NCBI GenBank assembly: GCA_964530825.1
Contig: CAZHCA010000007.1
Coordinates: 113,451 to 177,450 of the forward strand
DNA length: 64,000 bases
Direction of reading: 5' to 3'
Source of the DNA: CAZHCA01 sp964530825
Lineage (GTDB): Bacteria; Bacteroidota; Bacteroidia; Chitinophagales; Saprospiraceae
A model generated the notes under the pieces. It was given only the letters and a program-made list of their open reading frames with translations. It had not been told where the DNA came from and did not search any database. Below, piece after piece: positions 52,617-63,700 of this stretch. A program made the position numbers and the translations under genes. Every line of letters begins with the position of its first letter. The stretch's first letter is position 1.

Positions 52617-53120
52617 ATGCAAGACCTCACCCAAATCGGCTATACCAAAAAGACCTACGGCGTACGTGGCCAACTGCGCGTATACGTCGAGGGCCGCTAT
52701 GAGGAGGCCTTGCTGCAGGCCGAGGCTCTCTTTCTGGAGATCGACGGCCAGCCCGTGCCCTACTTTATCGAGACCATCGAGCGTAACGGCGATACATTAC
52801 TCAAGCTCGAGGAGATCGACGTACGCGAGGCGGCCCAGCCCCTGACCGGCAAGCCTCTTTACCTGCGCACGGCCGACCTGCCCGCCGCCCCGGTTGCTGC
52901 CACAACCGATTACACCCTGCTGGTGGGCTATACCCTTGTCGATCAGGAACAGGGCCCGGTGGGTTTCATCGCAGAAGTGCTGGTGCTGCCCGAACAGTAC
53001 CTCGCCCTGATCGACCGTGGCGGGGCCGAAGTGCTAGCTCCTCTGCACCCCGACCTGATCGTCGAGATCGATCCGGAAGGCAGGCGCCTGTTAATGCGCC
53101 TGCCTGAGGGGCTGTTGTAG
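52617..53120 (+). CDS. rimM: Ribosome maturation factor RimM
   Basis: A 167-aa 30S assembly factor. The N-terminal RimM domain begins TQIGYTKKTYGVRGQLRVY, and the C-terminal PRC-barrel-like domain (from about 100) contains YTLLVGYTLVDQEQGPVGFI and ends VEIDPEGRRLLMRLPEGLL. In many bacteria rimM is clustered with rpsP and trmD; here it stands between an unknown lipoprotein and a RidA homologue. A 10-bp hairpin (53078-53105) lies in the coding sequence just before the stop. Confidence 0.92.
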   Translation: MQDLTQIGYTKKTYGVRGQLRVYVEGRYEEALLQAEALFLEIDGQPVPYFIETIERNGDTLLKLEEIDVREAAQPLTGKPLYLRTADLPAAPVAATTDYTLLVGYTLVDQEQGPVGFIAEVLVLPEQYLALIDRGGAEVLAPLHPDLIVEIDPEGRRLLMRLPEGLL

Positions 53121-53205
53121 AATCCGGGGGGAGGAGCAATACCAATCAAATCCCCGCGAAAATTAGGTTCTTTGCGTTAAATCGAGGGTCGCTCAGTGCG
53201 GTAAT

Positions 53206-53637
53206 CTATTCTTCTACTACTGCCACGCCTTCGATCTCTATTTTCCATTCGGGCAGGCCCAGGGCCTGGACACCCACCAGGGTACTGGCCGGCATATCAG
53301 TATTGCCCATCACCTCGCGGCGCACTTGGCGAAAGGAGTCGAGGTGGGCCGGTACATAGTCTACGATATAGGTATTGATCTTGACTAGGTCGTCGAGGGT
53401 GGCACCAGCTTCGGCCAGGTGAGTTTGCATGTTAGCCAGGGCGCTGCGCAGTTGCGCTTCGAAGGTGTCGCCCGTGCCGACCTGGCCTGAGATGTAAAGG
53501 GTGGTGATGTCGCCCCGGCTCACCGCCACAATCTGCGAGTAACCGTTGAGGGGGCTGATGTAGGTCTTAGTCAATGGCGCGGGCTTGGTGCAGCTCGCCT
53601 GGCAAAGCACCAGCAGAATAGCGTATCGAATTTTCAT
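53206..53637 (-). CDS. RidA-family protein with lipoprotein signal and altered active site
   Basis: A 143-aa YjgF/RidA-fold protein. I set the start at the ATG at 53637, which begins a signal with a lipobox-like end (AILLVLCQASC). Family features are TLYISGQVGTGDTFEAQL, ALANMQTHLAEAGATLDDLV and the final WKIEIEGVAV. Canonical RidA enzymes have an arginine in the PAR-S-x-V motif needed for imine hydrolysis; here the corresponding stretch is PASTLVGV, with Ser instead of Arg, so deaminase activity is doubtful. The terminal Glu is kept. Export of a RidA-fold protein is unusual, since classical RidA is cytosolic. Confidence 0.85.
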   Translation of the reverse strand: MKIRYAILLVLCQASCTKPAPLTKTYISPLNGYSQIVAVSRGDITTLYISGQVGTGDTFEAQLRSALANMQTHLAEAGATLDDLVKINTYIVDYVPAHLDSFRQVRREVMGNTDMPASTLVGVQALGLPEWKIEIEGVAVVEE

Positions 53638-53762
53638 TATGGGTATTTGGATTGGTATTACGTTGCAGCAGAGTGGAGTCCGCCCATTTCTGCTTGAGTT
53701 TTCCCCGAAATTATCGTATTTTAAAATCTTATCCCTATTAAAGGAAAAGAAAAAAAACGACC

Positions 53763-54698
53763 ATGAGCTATACCATCCAAACCAACGCACCCTTCTTCCC
53801 GGAGGTCAATCGCGTGGCCGATAGCCAGGCCTGCCAAGGGCTGGAAAGTATCGCCAGTGGGCAGGATACCGAAGAGACCATCCACGATCTGCGCAAGCGC
53901 TGCAAGAAAATCCGCGCCGCCTGGCGCCTCGTCCGCGACGACTTGGGCAAGCGCGACTACCAGCGCCGCAATCGCTACTACCGCGATACGGCCCGCATCC
54001 TGAGCGACCTGCGCGATGCCACAGCCATCCTGGAGGCCCTGGATCTGCTGGAGGAGCAGTACTGCGAGGTCGTTTATCAATCCGCCTTCCAGGAGCTCCG
54101 CACCGCACTTGAAAAGCGGCGCGACCAGCACCTGGCATCGGTCGAGGGGGCGCCCCAGGCTATTCGGCGGGTGCGCAAGCGTCTCGAAAAGGGTATCGAC
54201 CAGATAAACCCCATCGAGCTGGCCTTCGAGGATTGGACCGGAACCACCGCCAGCGTACGTCGCACCTACGACTGCGCCTACACTTGCTACCGGCAAATGC
54301 TCAAGCGGCCAAGTCCGGAGCTGATGCACGAGTGGCGCAAGCGGACCAAATATTTGCGCTATCAATTGCGTATGCTCAAACAGGTATGGCGCCCCCTATT
54401 CAAGCCATGGTACCGCGAGCTAAACCGCTTGAGCGACCTGCAGGGCGACCACCACGACCTGCACGTGTTCAAGCAGGTACTAGAATCCCTGCCGAGCGTT
54501 TCGAAAAATACGCGCCGCACCTTATCGGCCCTGGCCAACCAACATCAGGCCTACTGCTACTCGCAGGCGATGCCCCTTGGAGCAAGCCTGTACGCCGAGT
54601 CTCCCAAGGCTTTCGGCAAGCGGCTGTACGCCTATTTGGTAGTATGGGGAGTGGAGGAGAAAAACCGCCGGCAGGTGGTGACTCAACCGGGGCACTAG
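53763..54698 (+). CDS. CHAD domain-containing protein
   Basis: A 311-aa all-helical protein with two copies of the CHAD histidine/basic pattern: TIHDLRKRCKKIRAAWRLV (about 40-58) and LMHEWRKRTKYLRYQLRML (about 187-205), and a later GDHHDLHVF. CHAD domains bind inorganic polyphosphate and often accompany CYTH-type triphosphatases or polyphosphate kinases. Neither is seen here. It is divergent from the RidA-type gene. Confidence 0.9.
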   Translation: MSYTIQTNAPFFPEVNRVADSQACQGLESIASGQDTEETIHDLRKRCKKIRAAWRLVRDDLGKRDYQRRNRYYRDTARILSDLRDATAILEALDLLEEQYCEVVYQSAFQELRTALEKRRDQHLASVEGAPQAIRRVRKRLEKGIDQINPIELAFEDWTGTTASVRRTYDCAYTCYRQMLKRPSPELMHEWRKRTKYLRYQLRMLKQVWRPLFKPWYRELNRLSDLQGDHHDLHVFKQVLESLPSVSKNTRRTLSALANQHQAYCYSQAMPLGASLYAESPKAFGKRLYAYLVVWGVEEKNRRQVVTQPGH

Positions 54699-54726
54699 CG
54701 GATTATCAGGTAAGGGTATTGTATTA

Positions 54727-56304
54727 TTAATCTATCCCCGGTTGCTTGATTTCGTATTCCTCCCTGGTCTTGGAAACCCGCACCATCTTGCGTACGTCTT
54801 CCAGTAGTTGTTTAGCATCGAAGATAATACCGTCTTTGATTGTGTACTTCACGCCGCCTACGCGCGTCACCTGATTGTCTTCGGTGAGCTTGATGGCACC
54901 GGTGCCGTAGAGAACCTTGAGGTTCTGCAGCGGATTTTCTTCCACAATTACCATGTCGGCCAGTTTACCTACCTGGATAGTACCTATCTGGTCGTCGAGG
55001 CCCAAGGCTTCGGCTCCGTTTAAGGTGGCCGAGCGGATTACTTCCAGCGGGTGAAAGCCTGCCTCGCGAAGCAGTTCCAACTCGCGAATGTAGGCAAAGC
55101 CGTAAAGCTGATAGATAAAGCCCGAGTCGGACCCTGCCGTGACGCGCCCGCCTCGGTTTTTGTATGCATTGATGAAGGTCATCCAGAGCTGGTAGTTCTT
55201 TTTCCAGGCTACTTCCTCTTCCGTACCCCAGAAATGCCAGTAGGAGCCGTGCGATATTCGGCTGGGTAAGTAGAAGCGCCAGAGTGAAGGCAGGGTATAT
55301 TCTTCGTGCCACTCGGCCCGGCGGGCCCGCATGAGGTCACGGCTGGCCTCATAGATGTTGAAGGTCGGATCGATGGTAAAGTCGAGCTCCAGCAGTTCGT
55401 CCATTACCTTGTTCCAATGGTCGGAATAGGGCTCGGCGGCCTGCTGCCAGAGGCGGCCGGCCTCGCGGAAGCGGTGCTGTTCGTTTTGGTAGTTGTAGTC
55501 GAGCGGGTAGTCTTGCACGGTGCGTTCCTCGAAGAGTGCCTCGGGCAGGCCGTACCAGTGCTCCATGGTAGTGAGGCCGGCGCGGGCCGAGTTCAGTACA
55601 TTCCAGCGAGCTACATCCATCTGGGCATGGTGGCAGGCCGAACGCAGCCCCAACTTTTTATTTTCCTGCAGCGCGGCTTCCATGATCTCGGGCGGCGCTC
55701 CGAAAAACTTGATCCCATCAGCACCCCGGTCAGCGTTTTTTTGCACCCATTCGCGCGCCTCTTTGGGGTTGCGGATGCCATCTTCGGCCCCCTGACCAAA
55801 GACGGTGTAGGCCTCGATGCGGGGTGCAGTTATGGCGTTGTTGGCACTGCGCTCCTTGTGTTTTAGCACCCAGTCGAGGCCATTGCCGCAGGCCGGATCA
55901 CGGATGGTGGTGATGCCGTGGCCCATCCAGAGCTTGAACACATAGTGCGCATTAGCCCCCTGGGCGCGCCCCCCGATGTGGCCGTGCATATCGATGAAGC
56001 CCGGCAACAGGTACATACCCTCGCAGTCAAGCTCCTTACCACCGGCCAGGAGTTGGGGGCGGTTGTCGGGGGCAATCGGTACCCCCGGGTAGCCGACCAC
56101 CTGAATGTCGACGATGCGGTTGCCCTCCACTACGATATCGATCGGTCCGCGCGGCGGTGCTCCGTTGCCGTTGATGAGGGTCACCCCCCGTATGATGAGC
56201 TGATCGTAGGGCCCTTCGCCCCGCACCCGGTCAGGAGCCTCCTCGACCTGGGCGGAAGCATGGAAAGGAAGCAAGAGCACTAGAAAAAGCAAAAGATCCT
56301 TCAT
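54727..56304 (-). CDS. Exported amidohydrolase-family protein
   Basis: A 525-aa metal-dependent hydrolase. A signal peptide (LLLFLVLLLPFHASAQ) is followed by the imidazolonepropionase-like fold. The metal-binding HxH is His107-Gly-His109 (FIDMHGHIGG), with later conserved SACHHAQMD, TTMEHWYGLPEA and TAGSDSGF. The closing LGLDDQIGTIQVGKLADMVI is characteristic of the family. Likely periplasmic or secreted; the substrate, such as a peptide or amide, is unknown. Confidence 0.9.
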   Translation of the reverse strand: MKDLLLFLVLLLPFHASAQVEEAPDRVRGEGPYDQLIIRGVTLINGNGAPPRGPIDIVVEGNRIVDIQVVGYPGVPIAPDNRPQLLAGGKELDCEGMYLLPGFIDMHGHIGGRAQGANAHYVFKLWMGHGITTIRDPACGNGLDWVLKHKERSANNAITAPRIEAYTVFGQGAEDGIRNPKEAREWVQKNADRGADGIKFFGAPPEIMEAALQENKKLGLRSACHHAQMDVARWNVLNSARAGLTTMEHWYGLPEALFEERTVQDYPLDYNYQNEQHRFREAGRLWQQAAEPYSDHWNKVMDELLELDFTIDPTFNIYEASRDLMRARRAEWHEEYTLPSLWRFYLPSRISHGSYWHFWGTEEEVAWKKNYQLWMTFINAYKNRGGRVTAGSDSGFIYQLYGFAYIRELELLREAGFHPLEVIRSATLNGAEALGLDDQIGTIQVGKLADMVIVEENPLQNLKVLYGTGAIKLTEDNQVTRVGGVKYTIKDGIIFDAKQLLEDVRKMVRVSKTREEYEIKQPGID

Positions 56305-56438
56305 CGAAAAACAATTTACGGTCGTAAATACGGGAATTTTCTTTTAACTGGCCGATCATTTTCCCTCTCTTTAAAGTCATGGGCATGGGGCTTAATGCCG
56401 TTGCCTTCGAGGCCAGGCTAAGATACCGAGGAAAATAA

Positions 56439-57320
56439 TCAAAAAGACCGAAATGCCCGAAAGTTGGTAGTGATAAGGGCAAAGAGCAGTGTGGTGAAAA
56501 AAGAGAAAAGGGCGACGACTAGAGCGGGCTGGGTCATTTCATTGTTACCGAGGATGGTGCCGGTAATTAGGATGGCCAGGGTCGTATTTTGCAGGCCCAC
56601 CTCGATGCCGATGGTGGTCGAAGTGAGGTTGTTGGAGCGGAAGATCCAGCGCGCCAATGCGTAGCTGGCCAGCATGGACAGAAGATGGATAGCCGCGGCG
56701 CCGGGTAAAATGGCAAAGACTGCTTCAGGTGAAATGCCGCTGCCTCCGTTTTCCTCGCTACCGAAAAATTTGATACTGTAAATGATGGCCAACAGTGCAA
56801 TGTTTATGCGCTTAAGGGGCTTTTCTAGGCGCTCGGCCAAGCGATGAAAAAGCCGGCGAAACCCCAAGCCCAGCAGCGCCGGGAACAGGATCAACAAGAA
56901 GACTTGCCCGAAAGCCTGCTCCAGTGAAAGAGAAACCTGGTTAGACTTGCCGAGGAAATATTCAAGCGAAAGGTTGGTGTAGAGCGGAATGGTGAACAGG
57001 ATCAGGACGCTGTTTACAGTGGTCAAGGCAATGGACAGGGGTACATCGGCATTAACGATGTAGGAGATGAAGTTCGAGTTGGTGCCGCCAGGACAAAAGG
57101 AAACAATTATCAGGCCCACCTTTAGGATGGGGTTCAGGTCGGTGAGCAGAACTACCCCGAAGGCCAGGGCAGGTAAGAAAATCATTTGTAGGCTCAGACC
57201 GAGGATGAGGGATTTGGGCGGCTTGAAAACATGGGTGAAGTCCCGGAATTCCAGCGAAGCGCCAATGCCGAACATTACAAGGGCAAGTACGCTACTGATC
57301 AGAAAATCAATCCATTGCAT
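56439..57320 (-). CDS. Bile acid:sodium symporter (BASS) family protein
   Basis: A 293-aa membrane protein with about nine helices. The N-terminal FLISSVLALVMFGIGASLEF and the SFCPGGTNSNFISY motif (about 85-98) are BASS signatures, and GIEVGLQNTTLAILI marks the second half. Substrates in bacteria include bile acids, pantoate or other organic anions; context does not decide. It is separated from the amidohydrolase gene by 134 bp on the same strand. Confidence 0.9.
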   Translation of the reverse strand: MQWIDFLISSVLALVMFGIGASLEFRDFTHVFKPPKSLILGLSLQMIFLPALAFGVVLLTDLNPILKVGLIIVSFCPGGTNSNFISYIVNADVPLSIALTTVNSVLILFTIPLYTNLSLEYFLGKSNQVSLSLEQAFGQVFLLILFPALLGLGFRRLFHRLAERLEKPLKRINIALLAIIYSIKFFGSEENGGSGISPEAVFAILPGAAAIHLLSMLASYALARWIFRSNNLTSTTIGIEVGLQNTTLAILITGTILGNNEMTQPALVVALFSFFTTLLFALITTNFRAFRSF

Positions 57321-57790
57321 AAAGTCGTCTTGTGTTGGGTCGCCCAGCGTTCGCTCGATGGGGTAAGATGGTGATCGAGATCGCTAGATACGGAATTTTG
57401 ACTACTTGGCCCGAGCTGCAAATTTTAAATGTGCACCTTTTTCGGTTGGATTAGTGTGAGAAATGGGCTAAATTACCCTTTGGAATCAAGCAAAAAACCC
57501 AAATCCTCTTTCAATCCTATCGCCAAAACACACCCTTCACAAACCACGGTAGTTGCGTACCGGGTAGGTGTACGGTTGATACTCGTCCGAGTGATTAAAC
57601 TACACTTTATTCTACCCTGAAAAACTTTACTATCCCCACTTGCATGGTGGTCAGAATCATCGTTGCCGGCTATCTGACCTGTTAACCCGATACCCCAGCA
57701 AATAGAATTGCTACCTCTATCGGAAACAAATTCTTTGTCGATATCGACACTGAAGTTTTTTTCTATTTCCCAATTTATAAACCTCTAATA
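57321..57790. other. 470-bp divergent intergenic region
   Basis: This gap separates the minus-strand BASS gene from the giant plus-strand exported protein. I see no convincing gene or RNA; a 63-codon open frame at 57429-57620 lacks any recognisable features. A near-match promoter box (TACCCTTTG, spacer one too long) lies at about 57474-57482. Small inverted repeats occur (CGTAC / GTACG near 57555-57575). The stretch is AT-richer than the flanking genes, as expected for a promoter and long leader. Confidence 0.4.
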
Positions 57791-60700
57791 ATGAAATACT
57801 TTTACCTTCTTCTGCTAATATTTAGCGTCTTTTGTGAGCCGCTAAATGCGGGGGAATTAATAGGTCATGTTAGTGAACCCGCCTCAAGCGAAAAGGAGCT
57901 AAACCTTTTTATGCCATTTGCAGGTACGCAATTTTCTCCGGGGCAAAAAGTCATTATCCGGTGGCAAGCCGATGACCCCGAGCGAGCGGTGCGGATCGAA
58001 TTGTTTTTGCTGGGCGCCCGGAAACAGGTGATTAAGGATGCCGTAATTAGTAGAACCGGGTCTTTTCACTGGGAAATTCCGGATGATCTGCCCAGCAGTC
58101 ACTTTTATACCATCCGGGTCCGTAACGGTAACGGCTGGGAAGAAGGGGACGAAACCGGCTACTTCTCTATAATAGACCGATACGGCGATCCCGATGCCTG
58201 TAAATGCGAGGGCATCAAAGGAGAAATTCTTCTCTGCGACGAGTTCGTAAATACCCTGAACGGCTCTTCCTGGACTGGGGGGAGCGGGCTGAATGCGCCG
58301 GATCGCAACCAAGGCACTTATGGCAGCTACTGGACATTTAATCAAAATCAGGGGGCACAACTAGATCTGGGCAACCGCACCGACGGGCGCTATGTGCTCG
58401 CCTTCGGCGTTCGCCCCAAGTCGGGAGGATCGGTCAGCGTTTTGTACGGCAACAATAATGCGCCAAATCCTACCGCTTATACCCTGGATATCGGAGCCGG
58501 TGGCAATGTGCAGCTCAAAATCGGTGACCCGGAGTCACCTGTGCAGACCGAGTCTTTCAACCTCTATGCCAAAGACCAATGGTCGATGATCTATCAGGTG
58601 ATCGACCTGCACAACGATCAGGTACAACTGTACAACGGCACCCAACTCGTAACGGTCTGGCCTTACAGCAGTGGCCTTAACAATGGAACCGCAGAACTGG
58701 GCAGCCTCCAGGTTGCAGGTACCGGCAGCAAGAGCGAATTCGCACTGGATGGTTTGTGTTTTGTGAAAACAGGTAAGAAAGGCCCCCTGTATCCGGATCT
58801 TTTCTGCAAATCAACCGGGCGGTTTATCAAATATCCTGGGAATGATCACTACTCCATCAACGAAGTCTGGATTATCAATATGGGGAACATGCGGTCGGAA
58901 GCCGCAAGCGTTTGTTTCTATTTGTCGGAAGATGAGATTATGGGTAACGAAGGCGATATCCCTCTGGGGAGTGTCGATATTCCGGGGCTTAACGTCAATA
59001 ACCGGGCAGCGGTCACTTTTCAATTCGACCCCGACGATTACAATTTCCCGGGCGGAAGTTATTTTGTAGGGTATCTGATCGATTGCGGTAATAAGGTGCC
59101 GGAGTCGGACGAGGTCAACAACAGTTGTTACTGGTCCCACTTGAAAATCGATAAGCTACCGCCGGCCAAACCCAACCTCTTCTGCAAGTCGGTTGGTAAT
59201 GGCTCGGTAAGCGACGATCAGTTGACTGTTTCCAATATCACCATCGGCAATAATGGCACAGCCACTGCCGGTGGCAGCCGTATTGCCTACTATCTTTCTA
59301 TCAATCCTACCATTACCGCTGATGATATTTTGCTTGGAACCGATCAGTTGGGGGCCATTCCGGCCGGTGGTCAGGCGACTACCTCCTTCTCGGTAGGCCT
59401 CTCCAGTCTGGGACTAGAGGCCGGAAACTACTATGTAGGCTATCTGATCGACGATAAAAATGAAGTGATGGAAACCAACGAGAGCGACAACACTTGCAGC
59501 TTCTCTTTGCAATACCAGCCGTTACCTCCCGCCGAGCCCGACCTGGCCTGTAAAGAAAGTGGTACGCTCTCGGTAGAGGGCGATAACATTACCATTAACG
59601 GCATCTGGGTAGCCAACATGGGCAATGCCAAGGCTGGTGCAAGCAACATTGCATTTTTCCTGTCCAAAGATACGGCCCATGACCCCTCCGATATTCCCAT
59701 CGGGGAAAAAGACCTGCCTATGATTCCGGCCGGCGGCCAGGAATGGGTTTCGTTCCAGACCGATGTGTCAGAACTGGATTTGGAGGAGGGTTCCTTCCAC
59801 GTCATTTACATCCTCGACTTTGACCAGAAAGTCATGGAGTCCGATGAATTTAATAATCTGTGCAAAGCCGAAGGACAATTCTCTAATCTGCCGGATAAAA
59901 AACCCGACCTGGTCTGCAAAGAACCCGGCTTTTTGAAAATCGACGGTACTGAAATAGAAGTTCAAAACATCTGGGTGGGCAACATGGGCGATGCTGATGC
60001 CGGCGCGTTTAAGATTGCCTTCTTCCTTTCTGCCGATTACAGCCTGGAAAACGATGATATTCTGATCGGTACAAAAAACGTGAGCGGTATTGCAGCCGGC
60101 GGTCAGAAGGCCGTCACCTTCAAAAAAGATGTAAAAGATCTGGATATCCCGCCGGGCACCTACTATGTAATCTATCAGTTGGATGCCCACGGTGACGTGA
60201 TGGAGTCGGATGAGCAGAATAACATCTGCGGTAACCAGGATACCTATGAAGAACTGCCCGATGGCAAACCCGATCTCCTATGCAAAGAACCGGGCAAACT
60301 CATCCAGACCGGACATCAGGTTTTCCTGCAAAATCTCTGGCTGGCCAACATGGGCGATGCCGATGCCGGCGCCTACCACATCGCCTTCTACCTGTCTCCG
60401 GATAAAGATTTCACCGATAAGGATAACGTCTTCCTGGGCGAAGCCGCCCTCGAATCGCTGCCTGCAGGTGAAATCGACGCCCTAAACATCGCCTTCGACC
60501 TGGATGAGTACGCTATCGCCAGCGGCAATTATTTCATTGGTTACGTCATCGACTACAAGGACGAAGTCATGGAGTCGGACGAAAACAATAATGTATGTTA
60601 CTGGAATCAGAAAGTGAAGGTAGAGCCCAAGGGCAAACCTAATTTAGTGTGTTCGAGCACCGGAACCTTCAACTTTATCCAAGATACCCTGATTACCTTT

Positions 60701-63700
60701 TCCGGATTCATCATCAGTAATACCGGGAATGCGCCTTCCGGAGTCACGCAGGCCCGGTTGTATCTATCGGATGATGACAACCTCACCACGTCTGATCAGG
60801 TATTGGCAACCATCGACGTTCCCGCCCTGGATCCATCGGCTAGCTTTGAAGCGCCGGATCTGGAAATCGACCTGCAGGCAAATCCGATTCCGGCGGGTAC
60901 TCTTACGGTTGGGTATATCATCGATTTCGAGGACAAAGTCGACGAGTCTAAGGAAAATGATAATGCCTGCAATTTTGATGTACCGATTGCTAATATTCCA
61001 GAAGGTAAGCCCGATCTGCTGTGTAAGGAGACCGGCTTCTTGGATATCAAAAACGGGGTGGCCAAGATCCGCAGCGTGTGGATCGCCAACATGGGCGATG
61101 CCGATGCCGGCAGCAGCCACCTGACCTTCTACCTGTCGACGAATAAGACCTTTACCACCAGCGATAAGAAGCTGAAAGAGGTAACCATACCGGCCCTCAA
61201 AGCCGGCGAGCAGTACAGCGTCGATGTGGATATTGACCTGGGCGCCTACGATATTCCGGAAGGTCACTACTACCTGGGTTACATCATCGACAGCAAGTAC
61301 GAGGTTCATGAAGAAAATGAGCATAACAACGTCTGCTACTGGAATACGGTGATCAAGAAGCTGCCCGACGGCAAGCCCGATCTGCTGTGTAAGGAGACCG
61401 GCTTTTTGGATATCAAAAACGGGGTGGCCAAGATCCGCAGCGTGTGGATCGCCAACATGGGCGATGCCGATGCCGGCAGCAGCCACCTGACCTTCTACCT
61501 GTCGACGAATAAGACCTTTACCACCAGCGATAAGAAGCTGAAAGAGGTAACCATACCGGCCCTCAAAGCCGGCGAGCAGTACAGCGTCGATGTGGATATT
61601 GACCTGGGCGCCTACGATATTCCGGAAGGTCACTACTACCTGGGTTACATCATCGACAGCAAGTACGAGGTTCATGAAGAAAATGAGCATAACAACGTCT
61701 GCTACTGGAATACGGTGATCAAGAAGCTGCCCGACGGCAAGCCCGATCTGCTGTGTAAGGAGACCGGCTTTTTGGATATCAAAAACGGGGTGGCCAAGAT
61801 CCGCAGCGTGTGGATCGCCAACATGGGCGATGCCGATGCCGGCAGCAGCCACCTGACCTTCTACCTGTCGACGAATAAGACCTTTACCACCAGCGATAAG
61901 AAGCTGAAAGAGGTAACCATACCGGCCCTCAAAGCCGGCGAGCAGTACAGCGTCGATGTGGATATTGACCTGGGCGCCTACGATATTCCGGAAGGTCACT
62001 ACTACCTGGGTTACATCATCGACAGCAAGTACGAGGTTCATGAAGAAAATGAGCATAACAACGTCTGCTACTGGAATACGGTGATCAAGAAGCTGCCCGA
62101 CGGCAAGCCCGATCTGCTGTGTAAGGAGACCGGCTTTTTGGATATCAAAAACGGGGTGGCCAAGATCCGCAGCGTGTGGATCGCCAACATGGGCGATGCC
62201 AATGCCGGCAGCAGTCACATTGCTTTCTACCTGTCGACGAATAAGACCTTTACCACCAAGGATCTGAAGCTTAAGGAGGTTACTCTCCCGGCCCTCAAGG
62301 CGGGCGAGCAGCACAGTCTGGATCTAGATATCGATTTGAAGGGATACGATCTACCAGAAGGTCACTACTACTTAGGCTACATCATTGACAGTAAGCATCA
62401 GGTGCACGAACAAGACGAGCACAATAATATATGCTACTGGAACGAGCGGGTAGAAATTATGCCAAAACCGGTATGCAAGGCCCCGAAAGGTATACACCTG
62501 GTGGAAAAAGGCTATGCCCATTTCTACTTCGCTTGGGACGGAACCGATCCGTCAACAGTATACCAAATTCGGTACCGTAAGAAGTATGGCAGCTGGACCT
62601 ATCTCAACCACTGGACGGGCGACACCCACGTTTCTGGGTTGAAGGACCCCTGCACCACTTACGAATGGCAGATTCGCGTCGTCTGTGGCGATAATTACTA
62701 CAGCTCTTGGTCGACTCTTTACGAAGTAAAGACCGGTGGTTGCGGCGATAAGTACTGTCCAAGCTACGCTCTTGGGTTCTACGAGTGGATCGACCGGATC
62801 GAGTTTGCAGGCATTGACCACAACAGCGGTAAAAACTACGGCTACGGCCATTTCACAGATAAAAAGGCGGTAGTAGATGCCGGTGAGGACTACCCGATCA
62901 CCTTAATTCCGGATTATCAGATGGGATACGGCAAAACGGTGTACTGGCAGGTATGGATTGATTTCAACCAGGATCATGACTTCAATGATGCCGGCGAGCA
63001 GGTACTGCAGATAAAAGGGTACAGCGACGAAATCATTCATGAGAATATCTCTATTCCCGCAGACGCCAAAGACGGGGAAACCCGCATGCGCATCACCTTG
63101 TCGACCGACAGCTATGTCGATCCTTGCGCTACCCATTTCCGTGGCGAAACGGAGGATTACAAAATCCATATCGACAATACGGACGAGGCAATTGTGCACA
63201 AAGCCGATCTGCTTTGCGGTTCGGGTGGTCATATCAGTGCAGCCGGAAGTACCTTGTACCTGGACGATTTCAAGGTCCAAAACGCGGGCAAAGGTGCCGC
63301 GGCAGGTTTCAAGGTCGGCTTCTTCCTGTCGAAGAATAAAAATATTACTACCCAGGATGAATTCATCGGTAGCGTTACGGTCAGTCACCTGCCGGGCAAT
63401 GCGCTTGGTAAAATCGACTTCTCGACTGATTTGTCGCACTACCACGTGCCGGCCGGAGAATACTACCTGGGCGTGCTGATCGATTACCTGAATACGGTTC
63501 ACGAAACCGAAGAGTACAACAATAGCTGTTACTACAACACGGTAATTAAAGTAAGCGTAGGCAGTGCTGCGGGTGCAGGTCCTAGCTATCTGTTAGGCGC
63601 CGGCCAGCCAAACGGACCGGAAGCCCTGGAGCGTGCGCGTCAGCATTTCTCTGAACCGGAAACGGCGCCGTTGAACCTTCAGCTTTCGCCCAACCCTGCC

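Noticed and set aside
57429..57620. 63-codon plus-strand open frame in the gap before the giant exported protein
   Set aside because: No ribosome-binding sequence, no recognisable motif and no terminator; most likely chance.
60764..62314. Long minus-strand open frame (516 codons) with an internal repeated pattern opposite the giant exported protein
   Set aside because: It is the antisense shadow of the 366-bp CARDB repeats; its repetition follows the sense repeats, and the plus-strand frame has clear domains, signal peptide and sorting domain.
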